DNA of 64,000 nucleotides, taken from assembly GCF_010682105.1 (NCBI RefSeq), contig NZ_JAAGWH010000055.1, positions 52,186-116,185 on the forward strand, written 5' to 3'. The first letter of the stretch is position 1. The number at the start of each line of letters is the position of its first letter. The translations under genes and the position numbers were made by a program. This DNA comes from Modestobacter muralis. Lineage in GTDB: Bacteria > Actinomycetota > Actinomycetes > Mycobacteriales > Geodermatophilaceae. This document shows positions 33,554-45,878 of the stretch, piece by piece. The notes below the pieces were generated by a model. The model searched no databases. It was not told the DNA's origin and saw only the letters and a program-made list of their open reading frames with translations.

Positions 33554-35515
33554 TCAGACCAGGGACTCGAGCCCGTCGTCCAGGACGGCGGCGGCGACGC
33601 TCTCTACCGGCGGGCGGTGCGGCTGGTCCAGCCCGCGGATCCGGGCAGCGTGCAGCGCGAGCAGCAGGTTCAGCCTCAGCGTCGGGTCGGTGGTGAAGGA
33701 ACCCAGCATCCGCTCCAGCTTGCCGATCCGGTAGCGCATCGTGTTGTAGTGGAAGTGCAGCCGGCGCGCGGACTCCGCGACGTTGAGGTTGGTCTCCAGC
33801 AGCACCCGCAGCGTGTCGCGCAGGTCGACGGAGTCCGGGTCGGTGGAGTCGGCCAGCGTCCCGAGCACCTCGTCGACGTAGGAGCGCAGCTCGGAGCTGT
33901 CCGGGATGAGCGACAGCAGCCGGAAGACGCCCAGCTGGTCGAAGTGGGTGACCGCGTGCCCGCCGTGGATCTCCTGGCCGACGACCAGGGCGCGCTGCGC
34001 CTGCTGGTAGGCGTCGCCCAGCACCTGCAGGGACTCCGCCGGGCGACCGATGCCGGTGCCCAGCAGCCGCCCGACCCGGCGCAGCCGCGCGTTGACCCGG
34101 GCGGTGACCGCAGCGACCAGCCCGGACAGCTCCTCGGGGGTGCGCCCGTCCAGCGGCAGCACGGTGACGATCTCGGTGGCGAGGCCCGCGACGGCGGCAC
34201 CGGCGACCTCGCTGTCGACCGCGGACCGCCAGCCGTCGGCGAGCCGGTCGAGGACGTCGAGCGCGCGGGTCGGGTCGGCGCCGGCGTCGGCGACGGTCTC
34301 GGTGGCGGTCACCAGGACGACGACCGGGCCGTCCAGGCGCCAGCCGAAGGACCGCGCGTAGGCCAGCGCCCGCTCGGTGTGGGCGAAGGAGCCCCCCACC
34401 AGCCGGCGCACCATGTCCCCCTGGAAGCGCAGCTCCACGGAGTGGACGGCCTGCAGCCGGATCTCCGACAGCGCGGCGATGACGGCGGCCTGCTCGAGCA
34501 CCACACCGGCCCCGAGCAGCATCGGCCCGTGCCGGTTCACCGCGACCAGCCAGCCGTGCCGCTGCTCACCGGCCATGACCGGGGCGACCGCGTACTCCCC
34601 CACCCCGCCGGGCAGCTCGTGGTGACCGGGGACGAGCAGGATGCCGTCGGCCGGGGACAGGTCGGCGTCGGCCAGGACGTCGGCGGGGGTCACCACGGAC
34701 TGGTCGGCGCGGTTGCCCGACAGCCGGCGGGCCGGGGTCAGGTCCCCGAACGCGTCGTCGGCGGCGGCGTCGAGCAGCCACAGCCAGTCGCGGATCTCGG
34801 TGACCTCCTCGGGCGGGCCGGCGTAGGTGGCGACCTCGCGGTCGGGCCCGAGCCCCAGCACCGCCGCACCCGCGAGGAAGGTCGACACCTGGGTGGTCAC
34901 CTCGGCCAGCCCACCGCCGGACAGCGCCACGTCGATGAACTGGTTGTGCATCCGGTTTGCGAGGCTGAGCGCCTGGGTCTGCTTGTCGATGATCGCGCCG
35001 AGCACCTCGGCGACGACCTCGTCCAGCCGGGTGGTCGACGGCAGCGCGAGGACCGGGAACCCGCGCCGGTCGGCCTCGGCGAGGACCTCTGCGGGCACCT
35101 CGCCGGCGGCGTTGCCCTGCCCGCCCTCGGAGCGGAAGGCCAGCGCGCCGCTGCCGGCGCGGTGCAGCCGCTCGATCACCGCACGGCTCTGTGCCGGGTC
35201 CCGGGTGGCCAGCCGACCGGCGAGCACCACCAGCACGTCGGGACCGGCGCTGCCGAGCGGGGCGTCGGGCTCCTCGACGACGACGTGCCGCACGATGCGC
35301 CGGGTGCCGGTGGCACCCCCGACGACGATCGTGCCGATCAGGCCCGGGAGGTCCAGCACCTGGTCGACGGTGAGCCCCATGCTGTCCTGCAGGGCGGTCC
35401 GGTCGCCCGGGGGCAGCTGCGAGAGCACCGGCTCAGCCGACGGCGGGACGCTGCTGAACGTGGCGGCACGGTCACTGTGTGCTACATACGTCACGGACGT
35501 CTCACGTTCAGTCAC
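33554..35515 (-). CDS. PucR family transcriptional regulator
   Basis: About 653 residues. N-terminal PucR domain (GLTVDQVLDLPGLIGTIVVGG), a middle region with GGDEF-like CdaR fold, and a C-terminal helix-turn-helix (LLETNLNVAESARRL then FHYNTMRYRIGKLERML). PucR proteins usually control purine or allantoin catabolism. The start is uncertain: GTG 35515 has GGGGGT upstream, GTG 35494 lies where third-position GC becomes coding-like, and ATG 35380 would begin exactly at the PucR domain. Divergent from an AllH-family gene, the likely target. Confidence 0.9.
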   Translation of the reverse strand: MTERETSVTYVAHSDRAATFSSVPPSAEPVLSQLPPGDRTALQDSMGLTVDQVLDLPGLIGTIVVGGATGTRRIVRHVVVEEPDAPLGSAGPDVLVVLAGRLATRDPAQSRAVIERLHRAGSGALAFRSEGGQGNAAGEVPAEVLAEADRRGFPVLALPSTTRLDEVVAEVLGAIIDKQTQALSLANRMHNQFIDVALSGGGLAEVTTQVSTFLAGAAVLGLGPDREVATYAGPPEEVTEIRDWLWLLDAAADDAFGDLTPARRLSGNRADQSVVTPADVLADADLSPADGILLVPGHHELPGGVGEYAVAPVMAGEQRHGWLVAVNRHGPMLLGAGVVLEQAAVIAALSEIRLQAVHSVELRFQGDMVRRLVGGSFAHTERALAYARSFGWRLDGPVVVLVTATETVADAGADPTRALDVLDRLADGWRSAVDSEVAGAAVAGLATEIVTVLPLDGRTPEELSGLVAAVTARVNARLRRVGRLLGTGIGRPAESLQVLGDAYQQAQRALVVGQEIHGGHAVTHFDQLGVFRLLSLIPDSSELRSYVDEVLGTLADSTDPDSVDLRDTLRVLLETNLNVAESARRLHFHYNTMRYRIGKLERMLGSFTTDPTLRLNLLLALHAARIRGLDQPHRPPVESVAAAVLDDGLESLV

Positions 35516-35779
35516 TCTACGTACCCCCAAGACGCCGTGTCACGAACAACTCGGCAAGATTCTGTCAGACGTCTCTGGACGCGCGAACCCACGCTTGGCG
35601 AGAATCGCCATACAGGTCTGAGGGACGCGCCACTTACGTTCGACCCCCGACCTGTGTCCCGCTCGGATGGTAGGCGGCCCCACGCACCAGGGGGTCGGTG
35701 CCGCCGCCCGGGAGCACCAGACCGGGACGGCAGTCGGCACATCGACCGACACCGGCGACCGCACGGGGGTGGAGGTCAG
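35516..35779. promoter_or_regulatory. Divergent promoter region of PucR and AllH-like genes
   Basis: 264 bases, with the first 120 clearly lower in GC than surrounding sequence (for example AAGATTCTGTCAG, AGAATCGCCATACAGG), as expected of promoters. A small GGCGA/TCGCC palindrome lies near 35597. No single operator stands out. Confidence 0.5.
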
Positions 35780-36835
35780 ATGCGCACGATCGACGAGAGC
35801 ACCGGCGGGCAGGGCGACGCCGCGACCAGCGAGGACAGGACCGGTACCGGCTCACGCCGCACCGCCGCACCACGATCGACCGCGGCTCCGGCGCCGCGGT
35901 CGGGCCGCCCCGGGCGGGCCGCCCGCGCCGGCATGCCCACGCTGCACCTGGCCGGGGGCGCGCCGTCGGGCATCGTGCCCCGTCCGTCGGTGCCGGCCCA
36001 GGCGAGCACCGGGGTGGCCGAACTGCTCCGCGGCCCGCTGCGCCAGGGCACGGTGCTCCTGTCGGCACCCTCGGCCCTGTACGTCACCGTGCCCACGCCC
36101 TCCGGGCCCGAGGTGGTCGGCGTGCTGACCTCCGACGCCGCCCGGCTGCCGCTGGGCTGCATCCTCTTCCGCCCGTCCAACGGCCGCCCGCTGGTCTCCG
36201 CGCCCAGCGGCGCCCCGGCCACCGTCGGTGGCGGCCGGCTGGTCGTCGGTGACCTGACGGTGAGCGCGGCCGCGTGGTGGGACCCGCGTCCCAAGCTGCC
36301 CACCGCGCGCCCGGCGCTGCTGCCCGAGGGGGTCCGTGAGCTGCGGGCCGCGCTCTACGGCGAAGGGGTCCCGCACAGCGCCTTCGTGCTGCCCGGTCTG
36401 GCCGGCGGGCCCAGCGGCCCGCTCGCCGCACTGCGCGGCGCCGTCCGCCGCGCCGACCTGGACGCGGCGCTGCGCACCGCGACCCGACTGATCGGCGAGG
36501 GCCCCGGCATGACACCGGTCGGCGACGACGTGTTGGCGGGCACCACTGCCGGGCTGGTGCTGCTGGGTCACCCGGCCGCCGAGCGCTTCGGCAGCGGGGT
36601 GACCGGCCTGGCCGCCGGGCGGACCACCGAGCTGTCCCGCGCGCTGCTGCGGCACGCCGCGGCCGGACGGGTCACCGGCGAGTACGCCGCCGTGCTGCGC
36701 GCGATGGTCGGGGACGGCCCGCTGGTCCCGGCGATCCGGGCGCTGCTGAGCAGCGGCTCGACCAGTGGCCGGGCGCTGGCCCTGGGGCTGAGCACCGCGA
36801 TCGACCTCGTCGAGCGGACCGCCCGGCCGCGCTGA
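35780..36835 (+). CDS. AllH family (DUF2877) protein
   Basis: 351 residues. The first 65 are a low-complexity R/A/P/S-rich tail; from about 66 the DUF2877/AllH fold begins, with the hallmark GEGPGMTPVGDDVLAG near 240 and a C-terminal SSGSTSGRALALG. AllH is a subunit of the AllFGH oxamate carbamoyltransferase, the last step of anaerobic allantoin breakdown. No AllF or AllG gene is nearby, so the role here is open. ATG at 35780 has GGAGGTC upstream. The PucR regulator is divergent, consistent with a purine-related function. Confidence 0.82.
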   Translation: MRTIDESTGGQGDAATSEDRTGTGSRRTAAPRSTAAPAPRSGRPGRAARAGMPTLHLAGGAPSGIVPRPSVPAQASTGVAELLRGPLRQGTVLLSAPSALYVTVPTPSGPEVVGVLTSDAARLPLGCILFRPSNGRPLVSAPSGAPATVGGGRLVVGDLTVSAAAWWDPRPKLPTARPALLPEGVRELRAALYGEGVPHSAFVLPGLAGGPSGPLAALRGAVRRADLDAALRTATRLIGEGPGMTPVGDDVLAGTTAGLVLLGHPAAERFGSGVTGLAAGRTTELSRALLRHAAAGRVTGEYAAVLRAMVGDGPLVPAIRALLSSGSTSGRALALGLSTAIDLVERTARPR

Positions 36836-36856
36836 GCGTCCCCGGTCCGGCCGGCG

Positions 36857-37303
36857 TCAGCCGGTCGGACCGGGCAGCAGCGCGCCGAGCCGGTCCCACT
36901 GGGCGATCCGGCACCCGTCGGTGCGGGAGAGCTCCAGGTCCACCGGCTCCCCCGCCCACCGGCCGCTGACCCGTGCGGTCTGCGGGCCGCCGAACAGCTG
37001 GGTGCACATCGTGTCGCCGGACAGCGCGGCGAACGGGTCCGGCTGGCCGCTGAGCTGGGCGCAGGCGGCGGCCGGGTCGGGCAGGTCACCGGCGGGCGTG
37101 ACGGCGCAGGAGAGCTCGTAGGTCTGCGCGGCCTCGCCGGGCCCGGGCACCAGCTCGACGACCAGCTCCCCGTCGGCCGGACCGCTCGGGACCGCCGCCG
37201 AGCTCGACGTCTGCGCCGACGCGTCTCCCGCCGTCGACGACCCGCCGCAGGCAGTGACCAGGGCGGACGACAGCAGCAGGACCGGGACGGCGATGCGGCG
37301 CAT
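36857..37303 (-). CDS. Subtilisin-inhibitor-like (SSI) lipoprotein
   Basis: 148 residues. Signal peptide with lipobox LVTAC (Cys at residue 19), then a Ser/Ala-rich linker, then a domain resembling Streptomyces subtilisin inhibitor. It has the expected four cysteines (LSCAVTP, AAACAQL, TMCTQLF, DGCRIAQ) able to form two disulfides, and the ARVSGRWAGEPVDLEL strand. Likely lipid-anchored on the outer face, blocking serine proteases; possibly repurposed. A secreted subtilase lies 6 kb away. Only 21 bases separate it from the convergent AllH-like gene. Confidence 0.78.
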   Translation of the reverse strand: MRRIAVPVLLLSSALVTACGGSSTAGDASAQTSSSAAVPSGPADGELVVELVPGPGEAAQTYELSCAVTPAGDLPDPAAACAQLSGQPDPFAALSGDTMCTQLFGGPQTARVSGRWAGEPVDLELSRTDGCRIAQWDRLGALLPGPTG

Positions 37304-37402
37304 CCCCCCAGCATGCCGCGTCCGGCACGCGGCCGGCCGCGGACACGGCCCGCTCTGGGACGGCGACGTCCGCGGGCCGGCGGGGGCGCGGAGGACCCGA
37401 CC

Positions 37403-38269
37403 TCAGATGCGCGAGGCGGCGATGCTGGTGACGAGGATGGCGCGGGCGCCGAGCTCGTAGAGGTCGTCCATGACCCGGTTGGTGTCGTCCTTGCCGACCA
37501 TGGCGCGCACCGCCGACCAGCCTGGCGTGTGCAGCGGGCTGACCGTGGGGCCCTCGAGCCCGGGGGTGATCGCGGTGGCCCGGGCGAGCAGGTCGTTGGG
37601 GCAGTCGTAGTCGAGCATCACGTAGCGCCGGGCGACCAGGACGCCCTGCAGCCGCCGGCGCAGCTGGGCCACGGCCGGGATCTCCTCGGCACCCTCACGG
37701 CGCACCAGCACCGCCTCGCTGGCCAGCACCGGCTCGCCGATGATCCGCAGCCCGGCCGCCCGCAGCGTCGTCCCGGTCTCCACGACGTCGCAGACGGCGT
37801 CGGCGACACCGAGCCGGCAGGCGGTCTCGACCGCGCCGTCGAGCTTCACGACCTCGGCCTTCATGCCGGTGGAGTCCAGGAAACGCTGCAGCAGCCCCGG
37901 GTAGGCAGTGGCGATCCGCTTGCCCTCGAGCTCGGCCACCTCGTCGATGGCCGAGTCCGCGGGGCTGGCGAACCGGAAGGAGGACCGCCCGAAGCCCAGC
38001 GGCATCACCTCGGCCGCGACCGCCCCGGCGCCGTCCGTCGGGGTGGTCTCCAGCAGCATGTCGCGGCCGGTGATGCCGACGTCCAGCGTGCCGGCGGCGA
38101 CGTAGATCGCGATGTCCCGCGGCCGCAGGTAGAAGAACTCGGTGTCGTTCTCCGGGTCGTAGACCGCGAGGTCCTTGAGGCTGCGCCGCTGCCGGTAGCC
38201 GCTCTCGGCGAGCATCGTCTGAGCGGGTTCGCTCAGGACGCCCTTGTTCGGGACGGCGACGCGCAGCAC
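37403..38269 (-). CDS. hisG: ATP phosphoribosyltransferase, long form
   Basis: 288 residues, the long HisG with C-terminal regulatory domain that binds histidine and does not need HisZ. Catalyses the first step of histidine synthesis. Visible: LRVAVPNKG, DVGITGRDML, DAVCDVVETGTTLRAAGL, and the C-terminal ACT-like region (GPTVSPLHTPGWSAVRAMV). GTG at 38269 has AGGAG 7 bases upstream. HisE precedes it by about 90 bases, the usual actinobacterial hisE-hisG pair downstream of ribH. Confidence 0.97.
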   Translation of the reverse strand: MLRVAVPNKGVLSEPAQTMLAESGYRQRRSLKDLAVYDPENDTEFFYLRPRDIAIYVAAGTLDVGITGRDMLLETTPTDGAGAVAAEVMPLGFGRSSFRFASPADSAIDEVAELEGKRIATAYPGLLQRFLDSTGMKAEVVKLDGAVETACRLGVADAVCDVVETGTTLRAAGLRIIGEPVLASEAVLVRREGAEEIPAVAQLRRRLQGVLVARRYVMLDYDCPNDLLARATAITPGLEGPTVSPLHTPGWSAVRAMVGKDDTNRVMDDLYELGARAILVTSIAASRI

Positions 38270-38299
38270 AGAGCTCTCCTAAGCGAGGGGATGGAACGG

Positions 38300-38351
38300 C
38301 CTCGTCCCAGGGCCCCGCGGCGTGCGAAGCGCGTCGTGGGGAGGGACGAGG
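38300..38351 (-). promoter_or_regulatory. Hairpin between hisE and hisG
   Basis: 9-bp perfect arms, CCTCGTCCC at 38300-38308 and GGGACGAGG at 38343-38351, with further GC pairing in the loop. It fills most of the 89-base gap between hisE and hisG. Could attenuate or punctuate transcription into hisG. No histidine-rich leader peptide is visible. Confidence 0.5.
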
Positions 38352-38358
38352 TCCTTGA

Positions 38359-40469
<2,111 letters not shown>

Positions 40470-40473
<4 letters not shown>

Positions 40474-41087
40474 CGACGTGCCCCCATCAGCCGCTCGACG
40501 TACTTGGCGATGACGTCCACCTCCAGGTTGACCGGGCTGCCCGGCGTGCGGGCGCCCAGGGTGGTCTCGCGCAGGGTGGTCGGGATGAGGCTGACCTCGA
40601 ACCAGGGCTCCGGCTCGTCTGCGAGTGCGCTGACGGTGAGGGAGACGCCGTCGACGGTGATCGAGCCCTTCTCCACCACGTAGCGGGCCAGCTCCACCGG
40701 GACGGCGATGCGCACGACCTCCCACTGGTCGCCGGGCGTGCGGGACACGATCGTGCCGACGCCGTCGACGTGGCCCTGCACGATGTGCCCGCCCAGCCGG
40801 GTCTCGGCGGTGACGGCGCGCTCGAGGTTCACCGCGTCGCCGACGCCGGTGGCACCCAGGCTGGACCGCCGCAGCGTCTCGGCCATGACGTCGGTGCTCC
40901 ACACGGAGCTGCCGTCGGTACCGGGCTGGACGCCGGTCACGGTCAGGCAGACGCCGTTGACGGAGATCGAGTCGCCGAGGGCGACGCCGTCGAGGGTCTT
41001 GCAGGCCCGGATGCGCAGCACGGCGCTGTCCGCGCCGTCCTCCCGCACCTCCAGGGTGCCGAGCTCTTCCACGATGCCGGTGAACAC
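40470..41087 (-). CDS. ribE: Riboflavin synthase alpha chain
   Basis: 205 residues, two tandem lumazine-binding domains: FTGIVEELG with SVNGVCLTV in the first and [12 protein letters not shown] with TVDGVSLTV in the second. Final step of riboflavin synthesis. GTG at 41087 (VFTGIVEEL, the canonical N-terminus) has GGAGGGAGC upstream. One base separates it from the ribD stop. Also called ribC in some genomes. Confidence 0.97.
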
Positions 41088-41088
41088 G

Positions 41089-42141
41089 TCAGCTCCCTCC
41101 GCCGGTCGTCGGCCCACCAGTGTGCCGGGTGGGCCGCAACCGGATCTGCACGTCCCCGCCCAGGCGGGTGACGTCGGTGATCGTCAGGTGCAGCGCCGAG
41201 GTGATCGTGTCGATTCCCAGGCCGCCGACCATGGGTGCACCGTCACCCAGCAGCAGCGGCGCCTGGTGCAGCACGACCTCGTCGACGAGGCCCGCGGCGA
41301 GGAAGGCCGCGGCGAGTGTCGGGCCGCCCTCGAGGAGCAGCCGGCGCACCCCGCGGTCGAACAGCTCGGTCAGCAGTGCGGCGGGGTCGGCGGCCCGGCT
41401 GAGGTGCGTGGCGGCCGCGTCGTCGTGCACCCGGGCGGTGGCGGGCACCCGGCCGCGCCGGTCCAGCACCACCCGCAGCGGCTGCCGGAGCGCGGTGCGC
41501 CCCTCGGCGTCCCGGACCGTCAGCTGCGGGTCGTCGGCCAGCACGGTGCCCGACCCGACCAGGACGGCGTCGCAGGTGGCGCGCAGCCGGTGCACCTCGG
41601 CGCGGGCCTGCGGTCCGGTGATCCAGCGGCTGGTGGAGTCGGCGGCGGCGACCCGGCCGTCGAGGGTGGTGGCGACCTTCCAGACGACCTGCGGGCGGTG
41701 CTCCCGCACACCGGTCAGCCAGCCGGCCAGTGCGCCGTCCTCGGCGGCCTGCTGGTCGGCGCCGAGCTCGACGTCGACCCCGGCGGCTCGCAGCCGGGCG
41801 GCACCGCCGACGGCGAGGGCGGTGGGCTCGGGGACGGCGACGACGACCCGGCGCACCCCGGCGGCGAGCAGCGCGTCGGCACACGGGCCGGTGCGGCCGG
41901 TGTGCGCGCAGGGCTCCAGGGTGACCACCGCGGTGCCGCCGCGGGCGCGCTCGCCGGCCTGGGTGAGGGCGTGCACCTCGGCGTGCGGGCCGCCGACCGG
42001 GGAGGTGGCGCCCTCGCCGGCCACGGCACCGTCGGCGTCGAGCACGACCGCGCCGACCGGCGGGTTCGGGCTGGTGGTGCCCAGCACCCGCTCCCCCAGC
42101 TCGCGGGCGCGGGCCATCGCCGCCTGCTCGACGGCGTTCAT
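41089..42141 (-). CDS. ribD: Bifunctional riboflavin deaminase/reductase
   Basis: 350 residues. N-terminal zinc deaminase: HAEVHAL and PCAHTGRTGPCADALL. C-terminal reductase: DGRVAAADSTSRWITG, DAVLVGSGTVLADDPQLT, LLLEGGPTLAAAFL. Second and third steps of the pathway. ATG at 42141 is set by MNAVEQAAMARARELG. Ten bases follow the rpe stop. No FMN riboswitch is visible upstream of rpe-ribD. Confidence 0.97.
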   Translation of the reverse strand: MNAVEQAAMARARELGERVLGTTSPNPPVGAVVLDADGAVAGEGATSPVGGPHAEVHALTQAGERARGGTAVVTLEPCAHTGRTGPCADALLAAGVRRVVVAVPEPTALAVGGAARLRAAGVDVELGADQQAAEDGALAGWLTGVREHRPQVVWKVATTLDGRVAAADSTSRWITGPQARAEVHRLRATCDAVLVGSGTVLADDPQLTVRDAEGRTALRQPLRVVLDRRGRVPATARVHDDAAATHLSRAADPAALLTELFDRGVRRLLLEGGPTLAAAFLAAGLVDEVVLHQAPLLLGDGAPMVGGLGIDTITSALHLTITDVTRLGGDVQIRLRPTRHTGGPTTGGGS

Positions 42142-42151
42142 CGAGTGGTGG

Positions 42152-42826
42152 TCACGAGCGGGATCGGGCGGCGGCGGCCTGGGCGCGCAGTCCGCGGATC
42201 GCCGCCGCGGGGTCCTCGGCGCCGTAGACGGCGGAGCCGGCGACGAAGACGTCGGCACCGGCGGCCGCGGCCTGCTCGATGGTGTCGGCGTTGATCCCGC
42301 CGTCGACCTCGACGAAGAGCTGCAGGTGCCCGGTGTCCACGAGCCGCCGCGCCTCGCGGACCTTGCTCATCGTCTGCGGCATGAACGACTGCCCGCCGAA
42401 GCCGGGCTCGACGGTCATCACCAGCAGGGTGTCGAAGTCGGGCAGCACGTCGAGGTAGGCCTCCAGCGGCGTCCCCGGCTTGATCGCCAGCCCGGCCAGC
42501 GCACCGGCGGCCCGGAGGTCGCGGGCCACGGCGCGCGGGTCGGTGCAGGCCTCGGCGTGCACCGTGACGTTGCGGGCGCCGGCCTCGGCGTACCCGGGGG
42601 CCCACCGCTCGGGGTCGGTGATCATCAGGTGGCAGTCCAGCGGCACCGGGCTCACCGCCTGGATGGCCTGCACGACCGGCAGCCCCAGGGTCAGGTTGGG
42701 CACGAAGTGGGCGTCCATGACGTCGACGTGGACCCAGTCGGCGTCGGTGATCCGCTGCACCTCGTCGGCGAGGCGGGCGAAGTCGGCGGACAGCAGACTG
42801 GGCGCGATCATCGGGTCCTGTGCCAC
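42152..42826 (-). CDS. rpe: Ribulose-phosphate 3-epimerase
   Basis: 224 residues. Interconverts ribulose 5-phosphate (a riboflavin precursor) and xylulose 5-phosphate. Motifs: [48 protein letters not shown] at 42826 gives the common MAQ-type beginning; an ATG five codons later (42811) is possible. No Shine-Dalgarno sequence precedes either. First gene of the rpe-ribD-ribE-ribBA-ribH-hisE-hisG run. Confidence 0.96.
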   Translation of the reverse strand: MAQDPMIAPSLLSADFARLADEVQRITDADWVHVDVMDAHFVPNLTLGLPVVQAIQAVSPVPLDCHLMITDPERWAPGYAEAGARNVTVHAEACTDPRAVARDLRAAGALAGLAIKPGTPLEAYLDVLPDFDTLLVMTVEPGFGGQSFMPQTMSKVREARRLVDTGHLQLFVEVDGGINADTIEQAAAAGADVFVAGSAVYGAEDPAAAIRGLRAQAAAARSRS

Positions 42827-43015
42827 GCGGTGATCGTAGGTGCCCGCTCCCTCCACCCGAGGACGCGCGGACCTTCTGGCCCACCACCTGTGACGACGGT
42901 CCGGTCGCCCTCGTGGGGCCGAGGGTCGTCTTGTGGCCCAGGTCACCCGTCCGGCGTGGCGGACCGGTCCTCTCCCGCGTGGCGAGGCGCTGGCCAGCCA
43001 CTTCCTGTGACCGAC

Positions 43016-43044
43016 TTGTGACGTTGCGTCGTGCGACCTAACGT
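43016..43044 (+). promoter_or_regulatory. Candidate promoter of the subtilase gene
   Basis: TTGTGA (43016-43021) and TAACGT (43039-43044) separated by 17 bases, a fair match to the vegetative consensus, 65 bases before the subtilase ATG. The rest of the 282-base divergent gap to rpe shows nothing distinctive. Confidence 0.55.
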
Positions 43045-43108
43045 CCTCCGCCACCGGGACCCGCTCCACAGAGCCCCCCGGTCCCTGCCCCGCTGGACGA
43101 GGAGCCCC

Positions 43109-44593
<1,485 letters not shown>

Positions 44594-44596
44594 CCG

Positions 44597-44661
44597 GCTG
44601 AACGACCTGCACGGGACGGGGCGCACCGCAGACCGGCGGTGCGCCCCGTCCTGCGTTCAGC
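44597..44661. terminator. Strong bidirectional terminator after the subtilase
   Basis: 16-bp perfect arms 44614-44629 and 44636-44651 with a 6-base loop, nested inside an outer 8-bp pair (44597-44604, 44654-44661). Placed between the convergent subtilase and VOC genes; the outer arm overlaps the VOC stop. Confidence 0.88.
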
Positions 44662-45049
44662 GGGCTGCGGCCCGCTCCGCCTCGCTCGTCAGCAGGCAGA
44701 ACTCGTTGCCCTCCGGGTCGGCGAGCACGAACCAGCCGCTTCCGTCGGGCCGGCGCCGGTCCTCCACCACGACCGCACCCAGTTCCAGCAGCCGCAGCAG
44801 CTCGCCGTCGCGGGTGCCCGTCTCCGGCCGCAGGTCCAGGTGCAGCCGGTTCTTGTCCACCTTCGGCTCGGGCACCTCGAGGAACAGCAGCCGCTGCCGC
44901 CCGTCGGGTGAGATCACCATGCACTCCTCGTCCCCGGGCTCGTTCGGGTCGCCGGGGTCCTCGGACCAGCCGAGCACCGCCGCCCAGAAGAGGGACTGCG
45001 CATGGGCGTCGCGACTGTCCACGCTGACGTGGGAGAGGAAGGCGACCAT
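44657..45049 (-). CDS. VOC (glyoxalase/bleomycin resistance) family protein
   Basis: 130 residues, one vicinal-oxygen-chelate fold of two beta-alpha-beta modules: FLSHVSVDSRDAHAQSLFWAAVLGW and RLHLDLRP, ending GWFVLADPEGNEFCLL. Metal-ligand positions are plausible (His in LHLDL, Glu in GNEFC). This subgroup is common and usually uncharacterised. ATG at 45049. Divergent from the cyclase gene, 75 bases away. Confidence 0.86.
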   Translation of the reverse strand: MVAFLSHVSVDSRDAHAQSLFWAAVLGWSEDPGDPNEPGDEECMVISPDGRQRLLFLEVPEPKVDKNRLHLDLRPETGTRDGELLRLLELGAVVVEDRRRPDGSGWFVLADPEGNEFCLLTSEAERAAAR

Positions 45050-45124
45050 GACGGCAGGGTCCCCGCGCGCCGCCCCGTCGTCCACCCTGATCCACCCGTG
45101 GTGCGCCCTGCCAGGATCCACGCC

Positions 45125-45781
45125 ATGCGACTGATCGACCTGAGCCACGTCGTCGAGCACGGGCTGACGACCTACCCCGGCCTGCCCGCCCCCGAGATCG
45201 GCGTCCACCTCGGCTTCGAGGACTCGCACGGCGTCTACGCGGCGGGCACGGAGTTCCAGATCGGCCGGATCTCCATGGTCGCCAACACCGGCACCTACCT
45301 CGACACCCCCGCGCACCGGTACCGCGACGGCCACGACCTCGCCGACCTGCCGCTGGCGCGCTGCGCCGGGCTGCCGGCCGTCGTCGTCCGGGCCGCCGGC
45401 CGCGGGCACGCACTGGACGCCGCGGCGTTCGCCGGGCTGGACGTCGCGGGCGCCGCGGTGCTCGTGCACACCGGCTGGGACGCCTCCTGGGGCACCGAGG
45501 CCTACCTGGACCGCGACCACCCGCACCTGACCGAGGACGGCGCCCGCGCGCTGGTGGACGCCGGCGCCACGCTGGTCGGCATCGACTCGGTCAACATCGA
45601 CGACACGATCGGCACGGCCCGCCCTGCGCACAGCCTGCTGCTGGCCGCCGGCATCCCGGTGGTCGAGCACCTGACCGGCCTGGGCGGCCTGCCCGACACC
45701 GGCGCGGTCTTCACCGCCGTCCCGGTCGCCGTCCGCGGCCTGGCCACCTTCCCCGTGCGCGCCTACGCCTCCGTCGGCTAG
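45125..45781 (+). CDS. Cyclase family metal-dependent hydrolase
   Basis: 218 residues, of the kynurenine formamidase/isatin hydrolase fold. LIDLSHVVEHGLTTYPG at the N-terminus. The metal motif usually written HxGTHxDxPxH reads NTGTYLDTPAHRY here: two of the usual His are N and Y while the later His remains, as in a known subset of cyclases. GIDSVNIDD and IPVVEHLTGL follow. Possible substrates are formyl-kynurenine or cyclic amides/imides; unproven. ATG at 45125. Confidence 0.85.
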   Translation: MRLIDLSHVVEHGLTTYPGLPAPEIGVHLGFEDSHGVYAAGTEFQIGRISMVANTGTYLDTPAHRYRDGHDLADLPLARCAGLPAVVVRAAGRGHALDAAAFAGLDVAGAAVLVHTGWDASWGTEAYLDRDHPHLTEDGARALVDAGATLVGIDSVNIDDTIGTARPAHSLLLAAGIPVVEHLTGLGGLPDTGAVFTAVPVAVRGLATFPVRAYASVG

Positions 45782-45791
45782 CCGTTCGGCA

Positions 45792-45843
45792 CGAGATCTG
45801 TCGTGGCCTCCTGGGCCGGGAGGCCACGAGAACGCGGATCTCG
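45792..45843. repeat. Nested inverted repeat, hairpin between cyclase and rsmB
   Basis: Inner perfect 11-bp arms 45801-45811 and 45819-45829 with a 7-base loop, and outer 7-bp arms CGAGATC (45792-45798) and GATCTCG (45837-45843). Sits between two convergent genes and can serve as terminator. Confidence 0.8.
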
Positions 45844-45847
45844 CGAG

Positions 45848-45875
45848 CGGGGACGGTTCCGCGGAACCGTCCCCG
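45848..45875. repeat. 28-bp perfect palindrome
   Basis: Perfect dyad with 14-bp arms and no loop, centred at 45861/45862 (GGTTCCG then CGGAACC at the centre). It ends 3 bases before the rsmB stop. Because there is no loop, it is more like a protein-binding site or interspersed repeat than an RNA terminator, though it lies next to one. Confidence 0.85.
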
Positions 45876-45878
45876 GGC

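Noticed and set aside
33617..35779. Very long plus-strand frame upstream of the AllH-like gene
   Set aside because: Antisense to PucR; AllH homology and a GGAGG site begin only at 35780.
42827..43108. Possible FMN riboswitch upstream of rpe-ribD
   Set aside because: None of the conserved RFN element segments are found on either strand.
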